This document shows positions 1 through 8,096 of a stretch of 8,740 nucleotides of DNA, piece by piece. Origin of the DNA: Betaproteobacteria bacterium (lineage in GTDB: Bacteria > Pseudomonadota > Gammaproteobacteria > Burkholderiales > Usitatibacteraceae); assembly GCA_025362705.1 (NCBI GenBank), contig JANYFH010000269.1:1-8740 (forward strand), in the 5' to 3' direction. Position numbers and translations under genes: made by a program. Positions within the stretch are counted from its first letter, which is position 1, and the number at the start of each line of letters is the position of its first letter. The notes below the pieces were generated by a model. It did no database searches, was not told the origin of the DNA, and saw only the letters and a program-made list of their open reading frames with translations.

Positions 1-15
1 GATAGCGAGAAAACA

Positions 16-708
16 ATGTCCCTTACACTGGTCATCGGTAACAAAAATTACTCGTCCTGGTCGATGCGGCCGTGGGTGTTGCTGAAACAATTTGGCATTC
101 CCTTTGAAGAAATCATGCTCAAATTCGAGAGCAAGGAATGGGATGAGCGCATCGCCTACATGGCGCCTTCGCGGAAAGTGCCCACGCTATGGGACGGCGA
201 TGCCGGGGCAGACACTTCGCTCGCGGTGTGGGAAACAATTGCCATCATCGAATACGTTGCCGAAAAATTTCCGCAAACAGCTATCTGGCCAAGAGACAAG
301 GCTGCGCGCGCGATGGCGCGGGCCATCACCGCAGAAATGCACGCGGGATTCCAGTCGTTGCGCAACAACATGCCGATGAACATCCGCAGCCAGCACCCCG
401 GCAAAGGCTTCAACGCGGCGGTTGCCGGCGACATCGCACGCATCGAGACGATTTGGCGCGACGCACGCGAACAATTTGGTGCGCGCACCTCCGCACCATT
501 TCTATTCGGCGAATTTTGTGCGGCCGACGCAATGTTCGCGCCGGTGGTGATGCGCTTCGCAACCTACGTGCCGACGATATCCGATGTATCGCAGCGCTAT
601 TGTGACGCGGTAAAGGCAGCCCCCGGTGTCACCGCATGGATTGCAGATTCACACATCGAAACCGAGTTCGTCGGGTTCGACGAACCGTACGCGACGCCGC
701 CGAAGTAA
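16..708 (+). CDS. Glutathione S-transferase family protein
   Basis: This is a 230-residue cytosolic GST-like protein. Such enzymes bind glutathione and conjugate it to electrophiles or use it in reductions; the substrate cannot be told from sequence. The N-terminal thioredoxin-like domain (about residues 1-85) carries the N-Y-S-S-W-S-x-R-P motif at 11-19, with S13/S14 in the usual catalytic position, a K-V-P-T segment at 54-57 holding the cis-proline, and W-E-T at 72-74 where many relatives have E-S for gamma-glutamyl binding. The helical C-terminal domain follows and includes the F-C-A-A-D-A-M-F-A-P-V stretch near 167-177, matching the family's conserved A-D region. Length is normal for the family. 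The ATG at 16 has only a weak upstream GAGA (7-10). The gene ends 9 bases before cca, suggesting co-transcription. The family call is firm; the exact subfamily is not. Confidence 0.93.
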   Translation: MSLTLVIGNKNYSSWSMRPWVLLKQFGIPFEEIMLKFESKEWDERIAYMAPSRKVPTLWDGDAGADTSLAVWETIAIIEYVAEKFPQTAIWPRDKAARAMARAITAEMHAGFQSLRNNMPMNIRSQHPGKGFNAAVAGDIARIETIWRDAREQFGARTSAPFLFGEFCAADAMFAPVVMRFATYVPTISDVSQRYCDAVKAAPGVTAWIADSHIETEFVGFDEPYATPPK

Positions 709-717
709 CGCGAGTAA

Positions 718-1944
718 ATGAAAGTCTATGAGGTCGGCGGCTCGGTCCGCGACGCGCTGCTTGGTCTGCAGAATCAGGATCACGATTACGTGGTCGTCGG
801 TGCCACACCAGAGGAACTGGTCGCATTGGGTTACAAACCCGTTGGTACCGACTTCCCGGTGTTCCTACATCCTGACTCTCATGCCGAATATGCGTTGGCG
901 CGAACCGAGCGCAAAACCGCGCCAGGCTATCAGGGCTTTGCATTTCATACTTCCCCCGACGTCACACTGGAAGAGGATTTAGCGCGCCGCGATTTCACCG
1001 TCAATGCGATTGCCCGCGATCTCGATGGAACGCTGATCGATCCTTACGGTGGCGTTTCTGATCTCAATGCGCGATTGTTGCGCCACGTAGGTGCCGCATT
1101 TGTGGAAGATCCTGTACGTGTGCTCAGAGGGGCTCGATTTGCAGCGAGATTCGCGCAGTTCGGATTTAACATCGCACCCGAAACGAAAAAACTGATGCAG
1201 GCAATTGCCCAGTCGGGCGAACTCGATCATCTGGTGCCAGAACGTGTTTGGCAGGAGCTGTCACGTGGCCTGATGGAAGACACGCCTTCAAAAATGTTCG
1301 AGGTATTGCGCGACTGCGGCGCATTGGCGCGTCTGTTGCCTGAGGTTGATCGCCTGTTCGGCGTGCCGCAATCTGCAAAATCGCACCCAGAAATCGATAC
1401 CGGCGTACACGTCATGATGGTACTGGATTATGCCGCGTCAATGCATCACGCCTTACCGATCCGCTTCGCGGCGCTCGGCCATGACCTCGGCAAGGGTGTC
1501 ACACCTTCGGCGCGTTGGCCACACCATCCGGGCCACGAACAACAAAGCGTCGACTTGGTACAAAACATTTGCGACCGGCTTCGTGTGCCCGGCGATTGTC
1601 GCGATCTGGCGCGAATGACGGCCCAGTGGCACGGTGACGTCCACGCAGCGTTACAATTGAAACCTGAAAAACTGCTTGCGGTGATGGATGCGACTGACGC
1701 ATTGCGCCGCCCTACACGATTTCGTGATTTCATCGAGGCGTGTGCCTGTGATCACCATGGCCGCACCGGTTTTGCCGATAAACCTTATCTGCCAAGGGAA
1801 TTTTTGCTGGCAGCATTGACGACACTACAAACACTTGATTTTGGCAGCATCGCGCAATCAAATTCGAACAATATCCCCGACGCGATAGAACGCGCGAAAC
1901 TCGGACAACTACAACGATTCATCATTGAGAGGAACACAGCATGA
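718..1944 (+). CDS. cca: Multifunctional CCA-adding tRNA nucleotidyltransferase / HD phosphohydrolase
   Basis: Cca adds or repairs the 3'-terminal CCA of tRNAs from CTP and ATP without a nucleic acid template. Its 408 residues are close to the E. coli enzyme's 412. The head domain has G-G-S-V-R-D at 7-12 (usually G-G-A-V-R-D) and D-H-D at 21-23, giving the metal-binding aspartates D21 and D23. R-R-D-F-T-V-N-A-I-A lies at 90-99. The E-D-P-V-R nucleotide-selection motif of class II enzymes is at 130-134, followed by R-x-x-R-x-x-R-F. An HD domain follows, with H231 and the H-D pair at 255-256 in A-L-G-H-D-L-G-K-G. In E. coli this domain has phosphatase and 2',3'-cyclic phosphodiesterase activity, so the same is inferred here. 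The ATG at 718 lies 9 bases after the upstream stop with no strong ribosome binding site, consistent with translational coupling. The last four bases overlap the next gene. Confidence 0.97.
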   Translation: MKVYEVGGSVRDALLGLQNQDHDYVVVGATPEELVALGYKPVGTDFPVFLHPDSHAEYALARTERKTAPGYQGFAFHTSPDVTLEEDLARRDFTVNAIARDLDGTLIDPYGGVSDLNARLLRHVGAAFVEDPVRVLRGARFAARFAQFGFNIAPETKKLMQAIAQSGELDHLVPERVWQELSRGLMEDTPSKMFEVLRDCGALARLLPEVDRLFGVPQSAKSHPEIDTGVHVMMVLDYAASMHHALPIRFAALGHDLGKGVTPSARWPHHPGHEQQSVDLVQNICDRLRVPGDCRDLARMTAQWHGDVHAALQLKPEKLLAVMDATDALRRPTRFRDFIEACACDHHGRTGFADKPYLPREFLLAALTTLQTLDFGSIAQSNSNNIPDAIERAKLGQLQRFIIERNTA

Positions 1945-2915
1945 CGCACGCTATCCGTATTCACGAGCACGGCGGTCCTGAAGTAATGAAATGGGAGACT
2001 GTCGAAGTCGGCGCACCGAATGAAAACGAGGTGCGACTCCGCCACACCGCAGTCGGCGTGAATTTCATCGACATCTATCATCGCACCGGCCTCTACAAAA
2101 TACCTCTGCCGACTGTGCTCGGGCGCGAGGGCGCGGGCGTGGTCGAGGCGGTAGGTGCAAGTGTGACCGGGCTCAAGGTTGGTGACCGCGTCGCGTATGG
2201 TGCGGCACCACTTGGTTCGTATTCCGAAGTGAGGCTGATCCCCGCAGACCGTGTAGTGAGTATTCCTGCCAACGTCACCGATCAACAGGCTGCATCAATC
2301 ATGCTCAAAGGCATGACGGCACAGTACCTGATCAGGCGCAGCTACGCCGTCAAGGCGGGCGACACCATTCTGGTTCACGCTGCAGCCGGTGGCGTGGGTC
2401 TGATTCTTTGCCAGTGGGCAAAGAGTATTGATGTAACGGTGATCGGCACCGTTGGCAGTGACGAAAAAGGCAAGCTGGCGATTGCGCATGGTTGCAACTT
2501 TGTTATCAATTATTCCACCGAAGATTTTGCGGCGCGGGTGGCTGAAATTACCGGTGGCAAGAAATGCGCAGCCGTTTACGACGGCGTCGGCAAGGACACT
2601 TTTCTCAAATCGCTCGATTGTCTGCGACCACGGGGAGTCATGGCGTCCTTTGGCAATGCCTCAGGCAAGGTCGAGCCATTCGACTTGGGAATACTTGCGG
2701 CGAAGGGTTCGCTGTATGTTCAGCGGCCGACACTCGATACCCACGTTGCAACCCGCGACGATCTCGTCGCCACGGCAAACGATCTGTTCGATGTGGTCGG
2801 GCGTGGTATCGTGAAAGTAGAAATCAACCAGACCTACGCGCTTAAAGACGCAGCCGAGGCGCACCGCGATCTTGCGGCGCGCAAGACGACGGGTTCAACT
2901 GTCTTGCTGCCTTGA
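1941..2915 (+). CDS. qor: NADPH:quinone oxidoreductase, zinc-free medium-chain reductase
   Basis: The 324-residue product matches the QOR branch of the medium-chain dehydrogenase/reductase superfamily (E. coli QOR has 327). Such enzymes reduce quinones or related enones with NADPH in the cytoplasm. The N-terminal GroES-like domain contains N-F-I-D-I-Y-H-R-T-G-L-Y at 41-52 and G-R-E-G-A-G-V-V at 61-68, both hallmark QOR segments. The structural-zinc cysteine cluster of true alcohol dehydrogenases is absent. The Rossmann fold has H-A-A-A-G-G-V-G at 146-153 for the cofactor, followed by V-T-V-I-G-T-V-G-S-D-E-K, and Y-D-G-V-G-K at 213-218. The protein ends in the family-typical G-S-T-V-L-L-P. The ATG overlaps the cca stop (ATGA at 1941-1944) and is preceded by GAGAGGA at 1927-1933, a good ribosome binding site at 7 bases. 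No acceptor preference can be read from the sequence. Confidence 0.95.
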   Translation: MTHAIRIHEHGGPEVMKWETVEVGAPNENEVRLRHTAVGVNFIDIYHRTGLYKIPLPTVLGREGAGVVEAVGASVTGLKVGDRVAYGAAPLGSYSEVRLIPADRVVSIPANVTDQQAASIMLKGMTAQYLIRRSYAVKAGDTILVHAAAGGVGLILCQWAKSIDVTVIGTVGSDEKGKLAIAHGCNFVINYSTEDFAARVAEITGGKKCAAVYDGVGKDTFLKSLDCLRPRGVMASFGNASGKVEPFDLGILAAKGSLYVQRPTLDTHVATRDDLVATANDLFDVVGRGIVKVEINQTYALKDAAEAHRDLAARKTTGSTVLLP

Positions 2916-2960
2916 GGAATCAAGCGAAAACTATTTATCATTCGTAGTGAAAAATTGCCT

Positions 2961-2966
2961 AAGGAG
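2961..2966 (+). promoter_or_regulatory. Ribosome binding site fixing the Bug-family gene start
   Basis: AAGGAG sits 6 bases before the ATG at 2973. It favours that ATG over an in-frame TTG at 2955, which would place this Shine-Dalgarno sequence inside the coding region and add six residues before a normal signal peptide. Confidence 0.88.
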
Positions 2967-2972
2967 ACCCCA

Positions 2973-3953
2973 ATGAAATTCAAACTGTCAATCGCCGTCC
3001 GGATTGCAACACTAGCCACCGCATTGTTTGTGCCGCTGTCCGTATTCGCGCAAGGCTTTCCCAATAAACCGATCAGGTTGATTGTTCCTTTTGCTGCAGG
3101 CGGCACTACAGATATCGTGGCGCGCATAGTTGCTGACCAGATGGGTCGTGAACTCGGCCAGGCGGTCATCATCGAAAATCGCGGTGGCGGCGGCGGCTCG
3201 ATCGGCGCCAATGAGGTCGCCAAGGCCACACCGGACGGCTACACGCTGGGCGTTGCCACCGTCTCGACGATGGCAGTGAACCCGGCCGCGAACCCGAAAA
3301 TCCCGTACAACAATCTGACCGATTTCATTCCCGTTACCAATTTCGTGACAGTGCCAAACATCCTTGCCGTGCATCCATCGGTACCGGCGAAAGACATCAA
3401 AGAATTCATCGCACTCCTGAAAAAAAATCCAGGCAAATACAGCTTCGCCACTTCCGGCACGGCAGGTATCGGCCACATGATGGGCGAATTGTTTTTATCC
3501 GCCTCGGGAACCGACATGGTTCACATCCCTTACAAGGGTGCGGGCCCCGCGATTAATGATGTACTCGGCGGCCAGGTGCCGGTCTTGTTCGACAACCTGC
3601 CCTCCTCCAAAGCGCATATCGATGCCGGCTCATTTCGGCTGCTGGCAGTCGCTGCGCCAAAACGTCTCGCCGCTTATCCCAACATACCCACTTTCGCCGA
3701 GATCGGCATGAAAGAAGTGAACGATCCTGCATGGTACGGCTTGGTCGCACCGGCCAAGACACCGAAAGAAATCGTCGATAAACTCTACGCCGCAGCCGTC
3801 AAAGCAGTAAACGCACCGGCGACCAAGGAAAAATTGGCGCAGCAAGGTGCTGATCCGCTCGGCAACACACCCGCCGAATATGCGGCGCAGATCAAGATTG
3901 AATACGAAAAGATGAAAGCCATCGTGATCAAAAAGGGCATCAAGCTTGATTGA
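2973..3953 (+). CDS. Bug-family (TctC-like) tripartite tricarboxylate transporter substrate-binding protein
   Basis: This is a 326-residue exported solute-binding protein. Members bind small carboxylated or related molecules in the periplasm, and some deliver them to TctA/TctB membrane partners. Residues 1-26 form a Sec signal peptide: K-F-K, a hydrophobic core and V-F-A before cleavage, leaving Q-G-F-P. The mature protein opens with the family pattern F-P-N-K-P-I-R-L-I-V-P-F-A-A-G-G-T-T-D near 29-47, whose loop contacts the ligand. Later come E-N-R-G-G-G-G-G-S-I-G, A-T-P-D-G-Y-T-L and Y-K-G-A-G-P-A-I-N-D-V-L-G-G-Q-V, all typical. The length is normal. It lies 57 bases after the quinone reductase gene and ends at a strong terminator, so it may be its own unit or the last gene of the upstream operon. 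No TctA or TctB is present, and orphan Bug genes are common in Burkholderiales. The ligand is unknown. Confidence 0.95.
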   Translation: MKFKLSIAVRIATLATALFVPLSVFAQGFPNKPIRLIVPFAAGGTTDIVARIVADQMGRELGQAVIIENRGGGGGSIGANEVAKATPDGYTLGVATVSTMAVNPAANPKIPYNNLTDFIPVTNFVTVPNILAVHPSVPAKDIKEFIALLKKNPGKYSFATSGTAGIGHMMGELFLSASGTDMVHIPYKGAGPAINDVLGGQVPVLFDNLPSSKAHIDAGSFRLLAVAAPKRLAAYPNIPTFAEIGMKEVNDPAWYGLVAPAKTPKEIVDKLYAAAVKAVNAPATKEKLAQQGADPLGNTPAEYAAQIKIEYEKMKAIVIKKGIKLD

Positions 3954-3973
3954 GTCGCCTCTGATGTCGATAC

Positions 3974-4010
3974 AAAAGAGAAAGCCCCGCATTGCGGGGC
4001 TTTCTCTTTT
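3974..4010. terminator. Rho-independent terminator, probably bidirectional
   Basis: A perfect 17-bp inverted repeat (3974-3990 with 3994-4010) has a 3-base ATT loop. The stem has a GCCCCGC/GCGGGGC core and AAAAGAGAAA/TTTCTCTTTT arms, so an A-run precedes it and a T-run follows on either strand. It lies 20 bases after the Bug gene stop and should end that transcript. It also separates the metabolic genes from the RHS region. Confidence 0.93.
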
Positions 4011-4370
4011 CACATTACGAAACTCCAGAACTGGCGCGCCTTTCCGAGTCTTTTATGCCTGAAACGCGCGCCTAATAACGTTCTATAGGATGCCGATTTG
4101 CCACGTGCACAGGCGGGAGTCAAATGCATTTTTATCAAACCACCAATTAACAAATGCAAATCAATAAAACTACGTGGTAGTCTGCGTCAGTTTTTCGACC
4201 TTTTGAAACAGCGATGTTCTATTCAGGGCTTTGCAATCCATTTTCAAAGGCCAGCGATTTTTTGTTGTGGGTTGAACGGCGCGAGACTGCATACATTTCG
4301 CAAGTGGGCTGAGAAAAGCAATTTGAAAATCAATGATACAACCGGGCACCGCAATCTCTATCCAAAGGAA
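4011..4370. other. AT-richer intergenic leader before the RHS gene; no gene recognised
   Basis: About 360 bases lie between the terminator and the first ATG of the RHS gene with a signal peptide within reach. The RHS frame stays open back to a TTG at 4098, but the 91 extra residues have no recognisable domain and their codon use looks unlike the RHS body. A 91-residue extension would also bury the signal peptide. I therefore read this stretch as noncoding 5' leader. It contains a 9-bp inverted repeat (4240-4248 with 4322-4330) and a small palindrome near 4123-4132. I saw no convincing sigma-70 promoter, though one is expected here because the preceding terminator is strong. Confidence 0.5.
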
Positions 4371-7300
4371 ATGATCTTGGCCAAGCAACAATTGATTCCA
4401 CCAAACACTTTCCGTATGGAAATACTCGCCAGGAAAATTCTATTACTAGTAGCGTTGGTGTTTATCGGGCTGTTCTGCAAATCGGCAATGGTGCAGGCAG
4501 CGCCCTTTGCAATGCCGCCGTACTATAGCGTTGGCAATGACAACAAGTATCCGTTTTATGGCGACGTAAATCCAAGTCCGGAAGCCGCAGCCATCATCTC
4601 GATTGCGCGTGCAAATGCAAGAGATGACGCATGCATGCCCACACGAATTTATGACCACGTAGTCCAAAATACCAGCCTCGGATCTCAATACTACGATGGT
4701 CTTTTCGATGCCTATGTGAAAGTGCGGTACTCGAACTGGCCGCAACCGACCTGCACTGATTATTACCCTCCGACCACATACGATAATGGAGGAATACGCA
4801 GGTGGGTCGTTTGCGACGCGCGGCTAACCTACTGGGGCGACCCGGTTTCCAACAGCTTCGCCAAGGAAAACTACCCAAATGGCGAGTGTCCGGACGACAC
4901 GCCCCGCCCGGAAAAATGTCCTTGGTGCCCCTCGACAAATAATCCTGTAAACATCCCGTTCGGATTCAAGTTGCTCAAGGAGGTGGACTTGGCGCCGCAA
5001 TATGCGGGCGGCGTCGAATTTCGTCGTTACTACACCAGTCTGCAATATCCCAATGACATGATAGTTCCCACGCGCGGGCTCGGCTCGCAATGGCGACACA
5101 GCTACGAACGCGGCATCCGTCAGGTTTACGACTATGGCAACGCAGCCTACGTACTTCGCGGCGACACCAGTGTTGGCTACTTTGGCTCGACCGTTGGCGG
5201 CTATGTTTCCGAAGCCGATAGTGCAGACAAGCTGACACAGAGCAAAGATGGCAGCGGCAATGTAACTGGCTGGACCTATTACGACGCCAGAACGGAAGAC
5301 ACCGAAACCTACAGTGCACAAGGAAAGCTGGCCTCCATCACCTCGCGCAAAGGCGTAGTGCAGACGTTGAGCTACGATACCAACGGTCTACTTTTACAGG
5401 TAGCGGACAGTTTCGGCAGAACGCTATCGTTTACATACGACACATCTAATCGCATCGCCACCGTCACCGATCCTGCCGGCGGGCAATATGTATATGCCTA
5501 TGCAACCAACGGCTTGCTCCAGAGTGTCACCGATCCCACCAACGAGCTGCGAACCTATCTCTACGAAGACACGAAATACGCCACTGCCCTGACCGGGATC
5601 ACCGATGAGAATGGCTGGCGCACTACGCGTTACACGTACGACAACTACGGGAAAGTCACCGAGACCAAGTCCTATTCGTATCCTGGCGTGGAGGTAAACA
5701 AGCGCACGCTAAGCTACTATGACGCCTATGGCGGCGGGCAAACAACCGTCACCGAACCATCCGGCAATGCCCGCGTTTACACATTTCAAAGACTGCTTGG
5801 CTTGGATAGACCTGGCAATGTCACCCAAACCGGCGGGTCAGCCGAAGCGCGTTCCTTCGACGCGAATGGCAATGCCAGTTCGTACACGGACTTCAACGGC
5901 AATAAAACCTGTTATGGATACGACACGGCACGCAATCTGGAAATCATTCGTGTCGAAGGCCTGCCTTCAAGCACCGTGTGTAACAACACCATCTTGACTA
6001 CTACTCCAGCAGCGCCTGCCCGACGAATCACGCAAGCTTGGCATGCAACTTACCGTCTGCCGATCGGTATCAGTGAGACCACCTCGGCAGGCGACCGGGT
6101 TACTACCTTTACCTATGATGCGAGTGGCAATGCACTGGGAAAATCGGTGTCTATCGGTAGTGTCATGCGCAGCTCTTCCTGGACCTACGATAGTTTTGGC
6201 CGCGTGCTCACGGCGACCGATCCGCTTAACCACACGACGACCAACAGCTACTACGCCAACAACTCGTCGCAGGGTAACAACCGCGGCATGCTCTATTCGG
6301 TGACCAATGCCGCCGGACACACCACGACGATCACCAGCTACAACGCCTTCGGCCAACCACTTTCGATCACCGATGCCAATGGTCTCGTGACCACGATGGG
6401 TTACGACGCGCGTCAACGCCTGACAGCGCGCGTCGCCGGTGGTGAAACGACAAGCTACAACTACGACGGTGTCGGCCAGCTCACCAAGGTAACGATGCCT
6501 GACAACTCATATCTGAACTACACGTACGACGGCGCCCATCGGCTGGTGCAGATTCAGGACGGTCTTGGAAATCGGGTTGTCTATACGCTCGACAATAGCG
6601 GTAACCGTACGCAGGAAGACTACATCGACCCCGCCAATGCGCTATCCCGCACACGTGGCCGCGTCTTCGATGCGCTCAATCGTTTGCAGAAAGACATCGG
6701 TGGTGCCACGCCGTCAACCCAGATTACACAATACGGCTACGACAGCAACGGCAACCAGAACACCACTACCGACCCATTGAATCGTGTGACGACGCAAAGC
6801 TACGATGCGCTTAACCGGCTGCTGCAAGTAGTCGATCCGTTCAACGGCAGCGCCGCGCCGACCAAGTACGAATACGATGTGCAGGACAATCTCACCAAGG
6901 TCACCGATCCGAAGACGCTTGCCACAACTTACGTCTACAACGGCTTCAACGAGTTGACTAGTCAGGTTTCCCCGGACACAGGCACCACCGGCTTCACCTA
7001 CGATCCCGCCGGCAACATGCTCACCAAGACCGATGCGCGGGGTGTCACCTCTGCGTATACCTACGATGCATTGAATCGTGTCACCACAATCGGCTACCCG
7101 GCGTATGGCGGTGACGCGGCAGAGACAGTCACTTACACCTACGATACGTGCAGCAACGGTAAAGGTCGCCTCTGTTCCATCTCGGACAAGACCGGCACCA
7201 CCACCTACAGCTACGACATTCGTGGCCGCGTAACCGCCAAGGCACAGACGGTGTCGGGCCTCACCCAAAGCATCGGTTATCGCTATAACGCGTTTGGCCA

Positions 7301-8096
7301 GATGGATCAGATGACACTGCCGTCGGGCAAGGTGGTTACCTACGCTTATCTCAACAACCGCATCACCGGCGTCACCTACGACGGCCAAGCCATCGTCAAG
7401 AATGCCGATTACGAACCATTCGGTCCGCTCGGCGAATGGACCTGGGGTAACGACAGTGTTACCTCGCCGAACAAACACACACGCTACTTTGATCTGGATG
7501 GCCGCAATACCAAGATCGAATCCGGCAGCAGCATTGACCCGGCCATCATCGTCTACGATGCGGCGAGTCGCATCACTGATCTGCAAAAGCTTTCGGGCAA
7601 TGCCGTCGATCCAAGCAAGAGCACTGCCTACAGCTACGACAATCTCGACCGTTTGACCAGCGTGACGCCCAATGCCGGTAACCCTAATCCCACAAGCGGC
7701 TTCAGTTACGACGCTGTCGGCAATCGCCTCACGGCAACCGTTTCGGGCGGCACCACAAACTATGGCTACGGCACCAGCAGCCATCGCCTGTTAAGCCTTA
7801 CCGGTGCCATCACCAAGAGCTACAGCTACGACGCCGACGGCAACCGTACCAACGATGGAACGTCAACCTGGAACTATGGCGGCAATAACCGACCCACTGC
7901 CGTCACTGTCGGCGCAGTCAGCATTCAGGCGGGCATCAATGCCCTCGGTCAGCGCGTCACCAAGACGGTCAACGGCACCGTGACGCGCTTCATCTATGAC
8001 GAAGCGGGGCGCCTGATCGGTGAATACGATCTCGCGGGCCAAGCCAAACAGGAAACACTCTGGTTCAATGACCTGCCCGTGGCGGTGATCAAGTGA
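4371..8096 (+). CDS. Secreted RHS/YD-repeat protein lacking the C-terminal RHS core
   Basis: From the ATG at 4371 the product has 1241 residues. A Sec-type signal peptide is clear: charged A-R-K at 20-22, a hydrophobic core at 23-35 and V-Q-A before likely cleavage at 43/44. The mature N-terminus has six cysteines (88, 128, 148, 173, 183, 186), ending in C-P-W-C-P. Next comes an RHS N-terminal (DUF6531-like) segment with N-N-P-V-N at 190-194 and E-F-R-R-Y-Y at 216-221. From about residue 330 to 1220 there are some two dozen YD repeats (for example T-Y-D-A-L-N-R, S-Y-D-A-D-G-N-R). Such repeats build the beta-cage of RHS and Tc-toxin proteins. The last recognisable piece is F-I-Y-D-E-A-G-R-L-I-G-E-Y-D, then D-L-P-V-A-V-I-K and the stop. 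The usual core (Y-x-H-x-D-H-L-G-T-P-R, later D-P-x-G) and toxin tip are absent. The start is uncertain: AAAGGAA at 4364-4370 is ideally spaced for a TTG at 4377, and an ATG at 4416 gives the most compact signal peptide. Confidence 0.9.
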   Translation: MILAKQQLIPPNTFRMEILARKILLLVALVFIGLFCKSAMVQAAPFAMPPYYSVGNDNKYPFYGDVNPSPEAAAIISIARANARDDACMPTRIYDHVVQNTSLGSQYYDGLFDAYVKVRYSNWPQPTCTDYYPPTTYDNGGIRRWVVCDARLTYWGDPVSNSFAKENYPNGECPDDTPRPEKCPWCPSTNNPVNIPFGFKLLKEVDLAPQYAGGVEFRRYYTSLQYPNDMIVPTRGLGSQWRHSYERGIRQVYDYGNAAYVLRGDTSVGYFGSTVGGYVSEADSADKLTQSKDGSGNVTGWTYYDARTEDTETYSAQGKLASITSRKGVVQTLSYDTNGLLLQVADSFGRTLSFTYDTSNRIATVTDPAGGQYVYAYATNGLLQSVTDPTNELRTYLYEDTKYATALTGITDENGWRTTRYTYDNYGKVTETKSYSYPGVEVNKRTLSYYDAYGGGQTTVTEPSGNARVYTFQRLLGLDRPGNVTQTGGSAEARSFDANGNASSYTDFNGNKTCYGYDTARNLEIIRVEGLPSSTVCNNTILTTTPAAPARRITQAWHATYRLPIGISETTSAGDRVTTFTYDASGNALGKSVSIGSVMRSSSWTYDSFGRVLTATDPLNHTTTNSYYANNSSQGNNRGMLYSVTNAAGHTTTITSYNAFGQPLSITDANGLVTTMGYDARQRLTARVAGGETTSYNYDGVGQLTKVTMPDNSYLNYTYDGAHRLVQIQDGLGNRVVYTLDNSGNRTQEDYIDPANALSRTRGRVFDALNRLQKDIGGATPSTQITQYGYDSNGNQNTTTDPLNRVTTQSYDALNRLLQVVDPFNGSAAPTKYEYDVQDNLTKVTDPKTLATTYVYNGFNELTSQVSPDTGTTGFTYDPAGNMLTKTDARGVTSAYTYDALNRVTTIGYPAYGGDAAETVTYTYDTCSNGKGRLCSISDKTGTTTYSYDIRGRVTAKAQTVSGLTQSIGYRYNAFGQMDQMTLPSGKVVTYAYLNNRITGVTYDGQAIVKNADYEPFGPLGEWTWGNDSVTSPNKHTRYFDLDGRNTKIESGSSIDPAIIVYDAASRITDLQKLSGNAVDPSKSTAYSYDNLDRLTSVTPNAGNPNPTSGFSYDAVGNRLTATVSGGTTNYGYGTSSHRLLSLTGAITKSYSYDADGNRTNDGTSTWNYGGNNRPTAVTVGAVSIQAGINALGQRVTKTVNGTVTRFIYDEAGRLIGEYDLAGQAKQETLWFNDLPVAVIK
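5370..8030 (+). repeat. YD-repeat (RHS repeat) coding array
   Basis: This degenerate repeat array within the RHS gene has roughly 20-40-residue units. Each centres on a Y-D dipeptide followed by G/N-R or G-N, commonly T-Y-D-x-x-G-R-x-x-x-x-T-D-P. At the DNA level the units have diverged, but short runs recur, such as CTCACCAAGG in 6481-6490 and 6891-6900 and TACGATGC with a following A-x-C-G motif near 6802 and 7061. The spacing tightens in the middle and C-terminal parts. Repeats like these wrap into a spiral beta-sheet shell in solved RHS and TcC structures; the same fold is inferred here. Confidence 0.85.

Noticed and set aside
1785..2285. Minus-strand open frame (166 codons) across the cca and qor junction
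   Set aside because: It overlaps two well-supported genes on the other strand and has no recognisable family motif.
2955..2972. Earlier TTG start for the Bug-family protein
   Set aside because: The AAGGAG ribosome binding site (2961-2966) lies inside this extension and is correctly spaced for the ATG at 2973, which also gives a standard signal peptide.
4272..4340. Possible sigma-70 promoter boxes (TTGAAC near 4272, TACATT near 4292, GATACA near 4335)
   Set aside because: The spacings between candidate -35 and -10 boxes are wrong (about 14 bases or fewer), so I do not claim a promoter.
4098..4370. N-terminal extension of the RHS protein from the TTG at 4098
   Set aside because: It would place 91 extra residues before a further short stretch and a normal Sec signal peptide. 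It has no domain, no ribosome binding site and atypical codon use.
6714..7784. Long open frame on the minus strand (356 codons) inside the RHS gene
   Set aside because: It is the mirror of the YD array: repeated TAC-GAC and ACC codons leave few stops on the other strand. The product is Val/Ile/Gly/Ala-rich with no recognisable domain, while the + strand has unmistakable RHS repeats.
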